Assembly (NCBI GenBank): GCA_003661905.1
Contig: QMXA01000073.1
Coordinates: 1 to 6,098 of the forward strand
Origin: Thermoprotei archaeon
GTDB lineage: Archaea; Thermoproteota; Thermoprotei_A; Sulfolobales; Ignisphaeraceae
Direction: 5' to 3'
Length of the DNA: 6,098 nucleotides
Shown piece after piece: positions 1 to 5,370 of the stretch. The translations under genes and the position numbers were made by a program. Under the pieces are notes generated by a model, which saw only the letters and a program-made list of their open reading frames with translations, was not told where the DNA came from and ran no database searches. Numbering within the stretch: position 1 is the first letter of the stretch; each line of letters opens with the position of its first letter.

Positions 1-2
1 AT

Positions 3-149
3 AGTGGTATTGTAAGAACTCTAAGACTCTATATAGTTGGTCTATCTAATTGCAATGCTAGAATAAAAAGACTTGACAGAGTTAGGACAGAAGTAGTTAA
101 AGGGCTTGAACGTATATTTAAATGCTGGTACCAGAGCAATAATCCTTGA
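3..149 (+). CDS. 3' end of an unidentified gene (partial)
   Basis: Only the last 48 codons of this gene are inside the window; the start lies upstream. The frame is open from base 3 to a TGA at 147-149, while the other two + frames stop within the first few codons. Codon choice (AGA, AGG, ATA, CTT) matches the neighbouring genes. The visible tail is basic and probably helical (IKRLDRVRTEVVKGLERIF), ending in a short polar stretch. I do not recognise the family. Only 21 bp separate its stop from the probable ATT start of the next gene, which suggests co-transcription. In other archaea a Lhr-type helicase gene can sit beside this phosphoesterase family, but nothing visible here confirms that. 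Confidence 0.55.
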   Translation, partial: SGIVRTLRLYIVGLSNCNARIKRLDRVRTEVVKGLERIFKCWYQSNNP

Positions 150-158
150 ACTAGGTAA

Positions 159-173
159 AGGGGAGAAGCCATT
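159..173 (+). promoter_or_regulatory. Purine-rich ribosome binding site with probable ATT start codon
   Basis: The stretch AGGGGAGAAGCC directly precedes an in-frame ATT at 171-173. From there to the ATG at 213 the frame is open and encodes 14 residues (IEVVSGVEIIADLP) that look like the usual N-terminal strand of this phosphoesterase family. There is no ATG, GTG or TTG between the in-frame stop at 156-158 and the ATG at 213. The purine block and its 5-6 nt spacing fit initiation at ATT. The alternative is initiation at ATG 213, or a sequencing error in an original ATG. Confidence 0.45.
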
Positions 174-212
174 GAGGTAGTTAGCGGAGTTGAAATAATT
201 GCTGATTTACCT

Positions 213-926
213 ATGATCTTTCTAAGAAATGCTAAGGCGTTAATATTTGCTGATTCACACTTAGGATTTGAAGAAGATATGTCGTCTAAGGGCATATTCA
301 TACCAAGAGCTCAATTATCTAAACTACTGACGATGCTTGAAGAAGCTCTTAATAATGTAATGCCAGAAGTATTGATAATTGCTGGTGATGTAAAGCATAT
401 CTTTAACAGACTAGGACGAATAGAAAGATTAGAATTAGAGCAGCTATTCGCATTTATTAAAAAACATGACATTAGTAGAACAATACTTGTCAGAGGTAAT
501 CATGATAACTTTCTTAAGCTCATAGTTAAGAAGTACAATATAGAAGTTGTTGACCAATTATTAATAGAAGATGTATTAATAGTTCATGGCCATAAAGAGA
601 TAGAGTACAATAGTAAAGAATTCAAAATTGTAATAATGGGTCATGAACACCCAAGTATTGTGCTTAGAAATAGCATAGGACCTTTAGTTAAAATACCTTG
701 TTTTCTCCTTATCCCAACAATTCATGGAATCAGCTTGGTAGTACTGCCAGCTTCTGGCATTTATCAATCTGGTACAGCAGTTACATTAGCTAGAGAATCA
801 TACTTATCACCTATAATAAGAAATTCAGCTATTCTAGAAGAAGCCAAACCTATAGCATTAATCGAGAAGGAGGGTCCTATAGAATTACCCTCTCTTAAAC
901 TCATTACAGACTTGATAATTACTTAA
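213..926 (+). CDS. SbcD/Mre11-related archaeal metallophosphoesterase
   Basis: This is a calcineurin-like metallophosphoesterase of the archaeal SbcD-related group (COG1407/TIGR00024 type, from memory), presumably a two-metal phosphodiesterase acting on nucleic acid; the substrate is not established. All five metal-binding motifs are present and in order: DSH at residues 14-16, GD at 58-59 followed by KH at 61-62 (typical of this subgroup), GNHD at 95-98, HGH at 125-127 and GHEHP at 143-147. The C-terminal 90 residues form the variable cap expected for the family. Length is 237 residues from ATG 213, but 251 if translation begins at ATT 171, which I think is more likely because the extra residues resemble the family N-terminus. 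It follows the upstream partial gene closely and probably shares its transcript. There are no signs of frameshift or missing catalytic residues. Confidence 0.9.
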   Translation: MIFLRNAKALIFADSHLGFEEDMSSKGIFIPRAQLSKLLTMLEEALNNVMPEVLIIAGDVKHIFNRLGRIERLELEQLFAFIKKHDISRTILVRGNHDNFLKLIVKKYNIEVVDQLLIEDVLIVHGHKEIEYNSKEFKIVIMGHEHPSIVLRNSIGPLVKIPCFLLIPTIHGISLVVLPASGIYQSGTAVTLARESYLSPIIRNSAILEEAKPIALIEKEGPIELPSLKLITDLIIT

Positions 927-965
927 GCTTATTTTAAATTTGCTTCTACCTGCGTGGAGAGAGCC

Positions 966-973
966 CTTATAAG
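966..973 (+). promoter_or_regulatory. TATA box 1 of the TBP gene
   Basis: CTTATAAG is a palindromic TATA element. Its centre lies about 26 bp upstream of the GTG at 995, which places transcription start at or beside that codon and implies a leaderless mRNA for the long form of TBP. This is inferred from sequence and spacing only. Confidence 0.55.
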
Positions 974-977
974 AACC

Positions 978-985
978 TTTATAAA
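978..985 (+). promoter_or_regulatory. TATA box 2 of the TBP gene
   Basis: TTTATAAA is an excellent archaeal TATA element. Its centre lies about 27-28 bp before a second in-frame GTG at 1010-1012, so it would give a leaderless transcript for a TBP five residues shorter. A third TATA-like sequence, TTTATAAG at 1002-1009, overlaps the first codons of the long form. Which element is used cannot be decided from the sequence. Confidence 0.5.
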
Positions 986-994
986 CTTCTCCTA

Positions 995-1663
995 GTGAAG
1001 ATTTATAAGGTGATTAAGATAGCTGTTAACTATCGTGAGCTAGCTAAGGAGATTTTTAAGGACATAGATATAAAACCCTTGGTTAGAATTGAGAATATCG
1101 TAGCTACGGTATCCCTAGATCAAACTCTGGATCTGAACCTAATTGAACGTGCTCTTCCTAACGTTGAGTATAATCCTGATCAATTTCCAGGTCTAATATT
1201 TAGACTAGATAGCCCTAAAGTAACAGCTCTAATATTTAAATCAGGCAAAATGGTTGTAACAGGTGCTAAGAGTACAGCAGAATTGATAAGAGCAGTTAAG
1301 AAAATTGCTAGAACATTAGTTAAACACGGAATTCTCATAGTTGGTAAACCAAAAATACAGGTTCAAAACATTGTAGCCTCTGCAAACCTAGGAGTCGAAG
1401 TTACACTTGAAAAAGCTGCATTCCTACTACCCAACAGTATGTATGAACCTGAACAATTCCCAGGTTTGATTCATAGAATGGACAATCCAAAAGTTGTATT
1501 ATTAATATTTAGCAGTGGTAAAATGGTCATTACAGGTGCTAAGAGTGAAGAAGAGGTCTATTGGGCAGTTAAAAACATATACCTAAAACTCAAAGACCTA
1601 GATTGCATTAGATACCCGGAGCTCGAGGAAGAGCTATTCGAGGAAGAATTAGAACTTAGATAA
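995..1663 (+). CDS. tbp: TATA-box binding protein (archaeal TBP)
   Basis: This is the general transcription factor that binds and bends promoter TATA boxes and recruits TFB and RNA polymerase. The two direct repeats of the saddle are clear. Repeat 1 has PDQFPGLIFR at 61-70 and KSGKMVVTGAKS at 82-93; repeat 2 has EPEQFPGLIHR at 151-161 and SSGKMVITGAKS at 173-184. The four DNA-intercalating phenylalanines are all present (F64, F81, F155, F172). H160 replaces the tyrosine common at that site. The C-terminus is an acidic tail (ELEEELFEEELE), common in archaeal TBPs. The saddle begins near residue 27, so the GTG start at 995 gives an unusually long leader of about 26 residues. GTG 1010 would trim only five, and TTG 1079 would remove nearly all of it but lacks a ribosome site. 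It may be transcribed separately from the phosphoesterase 68 bp upstream, because it has its own TATA boxes. Confidence 0.96.
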   Translation: MKIYKVIKIAVNYRELAKEIFKDIDIKPLVRIENIVATVSLDQTLDLNLIERALPNVEYNPDQFPGLIFRLDSPKVTALIFKSGKMVVTGAKSTAELIRAVKKIARTLVKHGILIVGKPKIQVQNIVASANLGVEVTLEKAAFLLPNSMYEPEQFPGLIHRMDNPKVVLLIFSSGKMVITGAKSEEEVYWAVKNIYLKLKDLDCIRYPELEEELFEEELELR

Positions 1664-1667
1664 ATAC

Positions 1668-1677
1668 TTATTTTCTT
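1668..1677 (+). terminator. Possible T-rich terminator after the TBP gene
   Basis: TTATTTTCTT begins five bases after the TBP stop codon and is followed by more T-rich sequence. Archaeal transcription commonly ends at oligo-T tracts without a hairpin. The tract is short and interrupted, so this call is weak. Confidence 0.3.
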
Positions 1678-1704
1678 CAATTCCTTAATTAGTAATTCTA
1701 TTCA

Positions 1705-1760
1705 TCAGAGTGAGTCCAGGCTCTTCATCCCTCTCGGTCCTTGGCTGCCCACATCATCAT
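1705..1760 (-). ncRNA. C/D box guide sRNA candidate 1
   Basis: Read on the - strand, this stretch carries the boxes of an archaeal C/D sRNA in the right order. Box C is AUGAUGA (1760-1754), box D' is CCGA (1737-1734, one base from CUGA), box C' is GGGAUGA (1731-1725, one base from consensus) and box D is a perfect CUGA (1708-1705). The length of 56 nt is typical. Both spacers are 16 nt, slightly longer than the usual 12. By the N+5 rule the D' guide (ending GGCAGCCAAGGA) would direct methylation in a target UCCUUGGCUGCC at its fifth base. The D guide (CCUGGACUCACU) would act on AGUGAGUCCAGG at its fifth base. I count 31 G/C of 55 here, against clearly AT-rich flanks, and there is no plausible ORF. 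A TATA-like element lies about 26 bp upstream. I cannot assign the target. Confidence 0.6.
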
Positions 1761-1783
1761 CCACATAGTACTTAAGTCTGAAA

Positions 1784-1791
1784 CCTTAAAC
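1784..1791 (-). promoter_or_regulatory. TATA-like element, possibly bidirectional
   Basis: On the - strand this reads GTTTAAGG, centred about 26 bp upstream of base 1762, just before box C of sRNA candidate 1. On the + strand CCTTAAAC lies at the right distance to start transcription near 1814, giving a leader of about 18 nt before the protease start at 1832. Its near-symmetric core could serve both directions. It is a weak match to the archaeal TATA consensus. Confidence 0.35.
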
Positions 1792-1831
1792 ACTTTACCC
1801 CTTAATCTAGCAGTATATCTTAGGGTTTGAC

Positions 1832-3601
1832 TTGAGGCTTAAGCTCACTATAATAATGCTAGTACTATTGGCTTCTCTATTCACCTCACCTTACTTAAAC
1901 AATTTATCAATATCTAAGGCCGATAGATGCGTATTGGTACATGCATTAGCAGTTAGAGAGGAGGGAAGAGGCAAAGTTGTTCCTCTTAAAATATGCATAG
2001 AAACATCACCAATAGAGAGAATTACTATATACTCACATAGTATAGTTGCTGAAGATGTAATAGCTTCATTTATAATCTCAACGCTTATAACGAAGCTGGA
2101 ATTGGGACACTACAAGAATTATAGTATAAGTATAGAAATTCTAAGTAATGAAAGTGCAAAAGGCCCTAGTGCTGGAGCTCTCATAGCAGTAGCTCTCGCT
2201 TCATTAATAGGAAAAAAGCCTATAGGAGGTTCAATTACAGGCTTCATAAATATAGATGGAGGTATTGATGCTATTGGAGGTTTAATGTCTAAAATAAAGG
2301 TAGCAATTGAAAGTAATATTACCCGAGTAGCTGTTCCAGTATTTAATTATTTAGAATCAATCTATGAGCTTAAACTATTACCTGGTAATGTAACGATAAG
2401 ACCTGTAGCATCTATTATTGATTCCTATGAGTTTTTAACAAGAGAGAAAATAATTGTAAATTACACAACTTTAACTCGTAATCCAATAATAGATGAATCT
2501 CTCAACAATATTTCCTCAGATCTTGAAAGACTAGCCAGGGAAGTTCTTAATGAATTAAGGAATGAGTCTAATGTTGATATTTCGAAGATCAACAAGTATC
2601 TTAACTATGCAGAGACGTTTAGGAAGATGGGTAAGGTTTATACGGCTGCAAGTATGGCATTCATTTCATATATGAAAGCGTTAAGTACTTTATGTAATGT
2701 CAGAGGCCTTGATTATGCGAAGAATTTGGAAAGAAAAGCTAAGTCAATTATTAATGAAACTCTTGATTTTTTAAAGAATTATAGAATTGATACTGATATC
2801 TCGGTTGTACTAGGAATTGAAGTACTAAGAAGAATAGCAGATGCAAATAGAATGCTAAGTGAAGCGGAGAAAGTATCATCAGCTAGGGAGATATGTAATA
2901 TTACAGCATATGCATATGCGCGAGCACTAAGCGCACAGGAATGGCTATATACTCTCAAGAATGTGCTTCAAACTTCGATAGGAAAAGCTATCAAGAGTAG
3001 TTCATGGATCTTGGAGCTAGAGAGGTTAGCTAATTATACTCTTGACTCAATTAGCGAGGTAATAGCACCTCAAGAACTTGAAATACCCTCTATACTACAA
3101 GAAATTCCGAAAGGAAAAGAATTGTTATGGAAAGCTGCTTTAGCTAGGTATATCATAGATACCACGAGCTCCATGATCAGAGCCTCAAGCTCCAGAAGTG
3201 CTGAGAGATCATTACCTTATTTAAAAGATAAACTGTTGAAAATATTCATAGTAAACGTCTCAAGAGGTATAGAGCTTAGACTTAGTGAATTACAGAATAT
3301 GGGAGCCGATGTAACTATACCAATGCTATATCTTGAATATTCAAATGCCGTAATTGATATAGGGCTTCATGAGGCTGCACTCAGTGCCCTTATTCATGCA
3401 GCTGGAGTAACTCTTACACTAGAACTTATGTATGGACTTATTCATATGCCCGAAGTCGAGTTGAAATTTGAACAATCTCAAATACCTGGAGAATTCATAG
3501 CTAAAGAGATGAAAATCCCTATGACTATACTACTAACTGCTGTATTAATTGGAGAAGCTATATGTAGCATTTACTTAATTGTGATCTTTTCTCGCAGATA
3601 A
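1832..3601 (+). CDS. Membrane-anchored archaeal Lon-like serine protease (S16 fold, no ATPase domain)
   Basis: The protein (589 residues) resembles COG1750-type archaeal proteases, with a Lon proteolytic domain but no AAA+ module. Residues 5-18 form a hydrophobic signal segment after R2 and K4. The S16 domain spans about 33-205. It carries the catalytic serine in KGPSAG (S113) and a lysine in GGLMSK (K154), matching the Ser-Lys dyad of LonB; TGFINIDGGIDAIGG at 136-150 is the typical linking stretch. Residues about 225-540 are mostly helical with no recognised fold. A transmembrane helix at about 563-586 followed by SRR ends the protein. Twelve N-X-S/T sequons are spread over the chain, in line with an extracytoplasmic location. 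It starts at TTG 1832; ATG 1856 is possible but would remove the positive n-region. Its last 27 bp overlap the convergent glycosylase gene. The substrate is unknown. Confidence 0.87.
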   Translation: MRLKLTIIMLVLLASLFTSPYLNNLSISKADRCVLVHALAVREEGRGKVVPLKICIETSPIERITIYSHSIVAEDVIASFIISTLITKLELGHYKNYSISIEILSNESAKGPSAGALIAVALASLIGKKPIGGSITGFINIDGGIDAIGGLMSKIKVAIESNITRVAVPVFNYLESIYELKLLPGNVTIRPVASIIDSYEFLTREKIIVNYTTLTRNPIIDESLNNISSDLERLAREVLNELRNESNVDISKINKYLNYAETFRKMGKVYTAASMAFISYMKALSTLCNVRGLDYAKNLERKAKSIINETLDFLKNYRIDTDISVVLGIEVLRRIADANRMLSEAEKVSSAREICNITAYAYARALSAQEWLYTLKNVLQTSIGKAIKSSSWILELERLANYTLDSISEVIAPQELEIPSILQEIPKGKELLWKAALARYIIDTTSSMIRASSSRSAERSLPYLKDKLLKIFIVNVSRGIELRLSELQNMGADVTIPMLYLEYSNAVIDIGLHEAALSALIHAAGVTLTLELMYGLIHMPEVELKFEQSQIPGEFIAKEMKIPMTILLTAVLIGEAICSIYLIVIFSRR

Positions 3602-4240
3602 AGATATGAAATCCAGTAATGATTTTGGTTTAGCTTTAGGCTTACTGCTAGGTATTTTTCTTTCCTTTAGAGCCATTTCCTCAATTGCTAATTTTAGATC
3701 TGATTCAAATATCGGTCTAAGTCTTGGATTATATAGTGCTGCAGCAGGATGTATTGTGGGAATTACACTAACTTCAAGTCCTAATAAAAGGCCCTTGTAA
3801 ACCCTGCCTCTACATTTCATAATGCCTTGACAATGATAACCCATTCTCTTCAGTAACCAAATAGCAGCAAATCTGCCTAGAGCTACTATAACTAAAGGTT
3901 TAATTAACAATATCTGCGACTCGAGATATGGTGAGCAATTTTCTATTTCCTCATCTCGAGGATCTCTATTACCCGGAGGACGACATTTAATGACATTAGT
4001 AATGTACACTTCAGATCTTTTCAGTCTAAATTTCTCTAAAGTATCTGTAAGGAGTTTTCCTGCAGCTCCAACAAATGGCCTTCCAGTTTCGTCTTCAACT
4101 GCGCCTGGGGCTTCACCTATGAACATTAACTTTGCATTCTTTGATCCTTCACCTGGTACAGCATTTCTCCTAGTTTTGTACAGTAGACACTTTCTACAAT
4201 TAATTATTGCTTGCTCTAATTCACTCCATGACTTAAACAA
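3575..4240 (-). CDS. udg: Family 4 (Fe-S) uracil-DNA glycosylase
   Basis: This enzyme removes uracil from DNA, arising mainly by cytosine deamination, as the first step of base excision repair. Motif A is GEAPG at 42-46 and the HP motif is IPTIHPAAA at 160-168. The four cysteines that ligate the 4Fe-4S cluster in this family are present: C15 and C18 (NCRKC), C86 (IKCRPP) and C102 (ENCSPYL). The core ends near residue 190. A basic linker (about 191-206) then leads to SLLDFI at 207-212, which resembles an archaeal PCNA-interacting peptide, although the usual glutamine is replaced. The start is TTG 4240, the only ATG/GTG/TTG between the in-frame upstream stop and the conserved N-terminus; GAAGGCGAG just before it is a weak ribosome site. 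Extra cysteines C137 and C143 occur in a variable loop. It overlaps the protease gene tail to tail by 27 bp. Confidence 0.95.
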   Translation of the reverse strand: MFKSWSELEQAIINCRKCLLYKTRRNAVPGEGSKNAKLMFIGEAPGAVEDETGRPFVGAAGKLLTDTLEKFRLKRSEVYITNVIKCRPPGNRDPRDEEIENCSPYLESQILLIKPLVIVALGRFAAIWLLKRMGYHCQGIMKCRGRVYKGLLLGLEVSVIPTIHPAAALYNPRLRPIFESDLKLAIEEMALKERKIPSSKPKAKPKSLLDFISLSARKDHN

Positions 4241-4316
4241 AACTCTCGCCTTCAGCTATTCTATAGTGTGGCGATCTATAGAGGTTTCGAAACATTCACT
4301 ACATAACATATCATGG

Positions 4317-4354
4317 TGATTTCTGTAAGATACAATTTTATAAGACAGAAATCA
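4317..4354. repeat. 10-bp perfect inverted repeat enclosing a promoter
   Basis: TGATTTCTGT at 4317-4326 is exactly mirrored by ACAGAAATCA at 4345-4354, with an 18-bp spacer that contains the TATA box of the small-protein gene. The symmetric placement around the TATA box suggests an operator for a dimeric regulator. A hairpin is possible in principle, but most of the repeat would lie upstream of the + strand transcript. Confidence 0.6.
4336..4344 (+). promoter_or_regulatory. TATA box and ribosome site of the 68-residue protein gene
   Basis: TTTTATAAG predicts transcription start near 4366, about 10 nt before the ATG at 4376. GAGGGA at 4365-4370, five bases before that ATG, would serve as ribosome binding site only if the transcript starts a little further upstream. 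Read on the - strand the same bases give CTTATAAAA, which could also drive the divergent glycosylase gene with a leader of about 70 nt. Confidence 0.55.
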
Positions 4355-4375
4355 TAATCACATAGAGGGATTACT

Positions 4376-4582
4376 ATGGGTTTGAAGCACAAGAAGTACG
4401 TTTATGTATTAAGAGATGATGGTTGGTATGTAAAGGTAAGAATAATTAAAAGCGCACCGGAGGATAGTGCTGAGAGATACATGCCCATAGGACCAAAAAC
4501 AAAGAAACCACCATTAACAGCTACTATAATTAAAGAAGAGCAATTACCTCCAGAGGCTAGAAGTAAGCTTTATCAGCTCTAA
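4376..4582 (+). CDS. Small conserved crenarchaeal protein (DUF5622-like), function unknown
   Basis: This is a 68-residue lysine-rich protein with no signal peptide or membrane segment. The N-terminal half (KYVYVLRDDGWYVKVRIIK, residues 6-24) alternates hydrophobic and charged residues, as expected for a beta hairpin. A loop rich in proline and lysine follows (PIGPKTKKPPL, about 37-47), then another strand (TATIIKEEQL) and a short C-terminal helix. From memory it resembles the DUF5622 family of small proteins limited to Thermoprotei; I could not check this. The gene has its own TATA box, a purine-rich ribosome site and a start codon at the expected spacing, so it is very likely real despite its size. 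The C/D box RNA candidate begins 17 bases after its stop and could be processed from the same transcript. No function can be inferred. Confidence 0.83.
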   Translation: MGLKHKKYVYVLRDDGWYVKVRIIKSAPEDSAERYMPIGPKTKKPPLTATIIKEEQLPPEARSKLYQL

Positions 4583-4599
4583 GAATTTATAGTAACTAG

Positions 4600-4654
4600 A
4601 TGATGTAGCCGACATAAACGGAGCTAAAGCTGTGAAGAAGGGTCGATAGTCTGA
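4600..4654 (+). ncRNA. C/D box guide sRNA candidate 2
   Basis: The 55-nt stretch has the architecture of an archaeal C/D sRNA. Box C is AUGAUGU (4600-4606, last base off consensus), C' is GUGAAGA (4632-4638, one mismatch) and box D is a perfect CUGA (4651-4654). The C'-D spacer is exactly 12 nt (AGGGUCGAUAGU), the classic archaeal length, and predicts methylation of the fifth base of a target ACUAUCGACCCU. Box D' is ambiguous: CGGA at 4619-4622 gives a 12-nt first guide, whereas CUAA at 4624-4627 gives 17 nt with a more usual D'-C' gap. The RNA fills most of the gap between the small-protein stop (4582) and the end of the convergent HD gene (4660). It may be processed from the upstream mRNA, or start from a weak TATA-like CTTTATCA near 4568-4575. 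No ORF explains the conserved boxes. Confidence 0.62.
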
Positions 4655-4659
4655 TTCTT

Positions 4660-5364
4660 CTACTGGAGTTCTCTTAGTAATTTCTTAAGAAGCTGGGACC
4701 TTGTAGTTCCTATTATGCTCTCCAAAGCCTTTCCTAGACCTCTTTCTATGAGCTTAATAAAGACATCATAAGCTCTATATTTGCCTCTAGACAAATTCTC
4801 TATATCTCTAGCTATGTTCATTAATACATTCTGTATGTGCTCATTGAATGAGGCATCTATAGAATCTGCTAGATGTACAACTAGACATTCAAGCATTGTT
4901 AAGGGAACATTGCCATGAATTTCTGATAAACACCTAATTAACTTCTCTGGAGCTTTTCTTGCAGCTAGTTCTGCTATAATTGCATAGTCATGACTTAAGT
5001 ACCAGTCATTTCTCGCTCTAAAACCTCCATTAACTTCGTCACGTTCATACTGGTAGAATTTGAATATGTCATGTAATATTGCGGATGCAATTACTAGGTC
5101 TTTACTTAGTTTTATACCGTATATTTCTTCAAATACATCACTAAGTCTCAAAGCTATTGAAATAACTGAAATTGTATGTTGTATAAGTCCTCCTGAGTAC
5201 GCGTGGTGTTTTCTAGGTGCAGCTGGACTTTCTTCAATGGATATTAGTGGAGTAGCTCTAGAAATAGTTAAGATAGGGTTATTTAGTATGCTAATAACAG
5301 ATTCTCTTAACTCTCTACATTCAATCATCTTAGCATACTTTACTAAGTCCTTTATTGAATACAT
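4660..5364 (-). CDS. HD-domain metal-dependent phosphohydrolase
   Basis: The protein (234 residues) has the metal-binding pattern of the HD superfamily. GGLIQH gives H63, ILHD gives H98-D99, and LSHD (H125), EIHG (H150) and VVHLADSID (H164, D167) supply further histidines and the final aspartate. HHAYSGGLIQHT at 53-64 resembles the HD part of YhaM-type 3'-5' exoribonucleases, but the nucleic-acid-binding OB domain of YhaM is absent, so substrate is open (nucleotide, RNA or other phosphoester). HDIFK replaces the common HDIGK. Residues 1-45 are a helical N-terminal extension. The ATG at 5364 is supported by GGTGAT six bases upstream, a perfect complement to the 16S rRNA 3' end, and by a TATA box at 5412-5420. 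It diverges from the AMMECR1 gene and ends six bases from sRNA candidate 2. It appears cytoplasmic and intact. Confidence 0.87.
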   Translation of the reverse strand: MYSIKDLVKYAKMIECRELRESVISILNNPILTISRATPLISIEESPAAPRKHHAYSGGLIQHTISVISIALRLSDVFEEIYGIKLSKDLVIASAILHDIFKFYQYERDEVNGGFRARNDWYLSHDYAIIAELAARKAPEKLIRCLSEIHGNVPLTMLECLVVHLADSIDASFNEHIQNVLMNIARDIENLSRGKYRAYDVFIKLIERGLGKALESIIGTTRSQLLKKLLRELQ

Positions 5365-5370
5365 AAAAAC

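Noticed and set aside
3..149. Assignment of the upstream partial gene to a Lhr-type helicase or a KEOPS Pcc1 subunit
   Set aside because: Gene neighbourhoods in other archaea make these tempting, but the 48 visible residues show no diagnostic motif of either.
29..301. Open frame of 90 codons on the - strand
   Set aside because: It runs antisense to the end of the upstream gene and to the N-terminal catalytic part of the phosphoesterase, with no recognisable domain, promoter or ribosome site.
3606..4319. Two + strand open frames (3606-3800 and 3990-4319)
   Set aside because: Both lie mostly or wholly opposite the glycosylase gene, whose motifs fix the coding strand, and neither has an independent promoter.
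4414..4475. C box-like GATGATGG followed about 55 nt later by CTGA inside the small-protein gene
   Set aside because: No convincing C'/D' pair lies between them, there is no local GC rise, and the bases are fully explained by the coding sequence.
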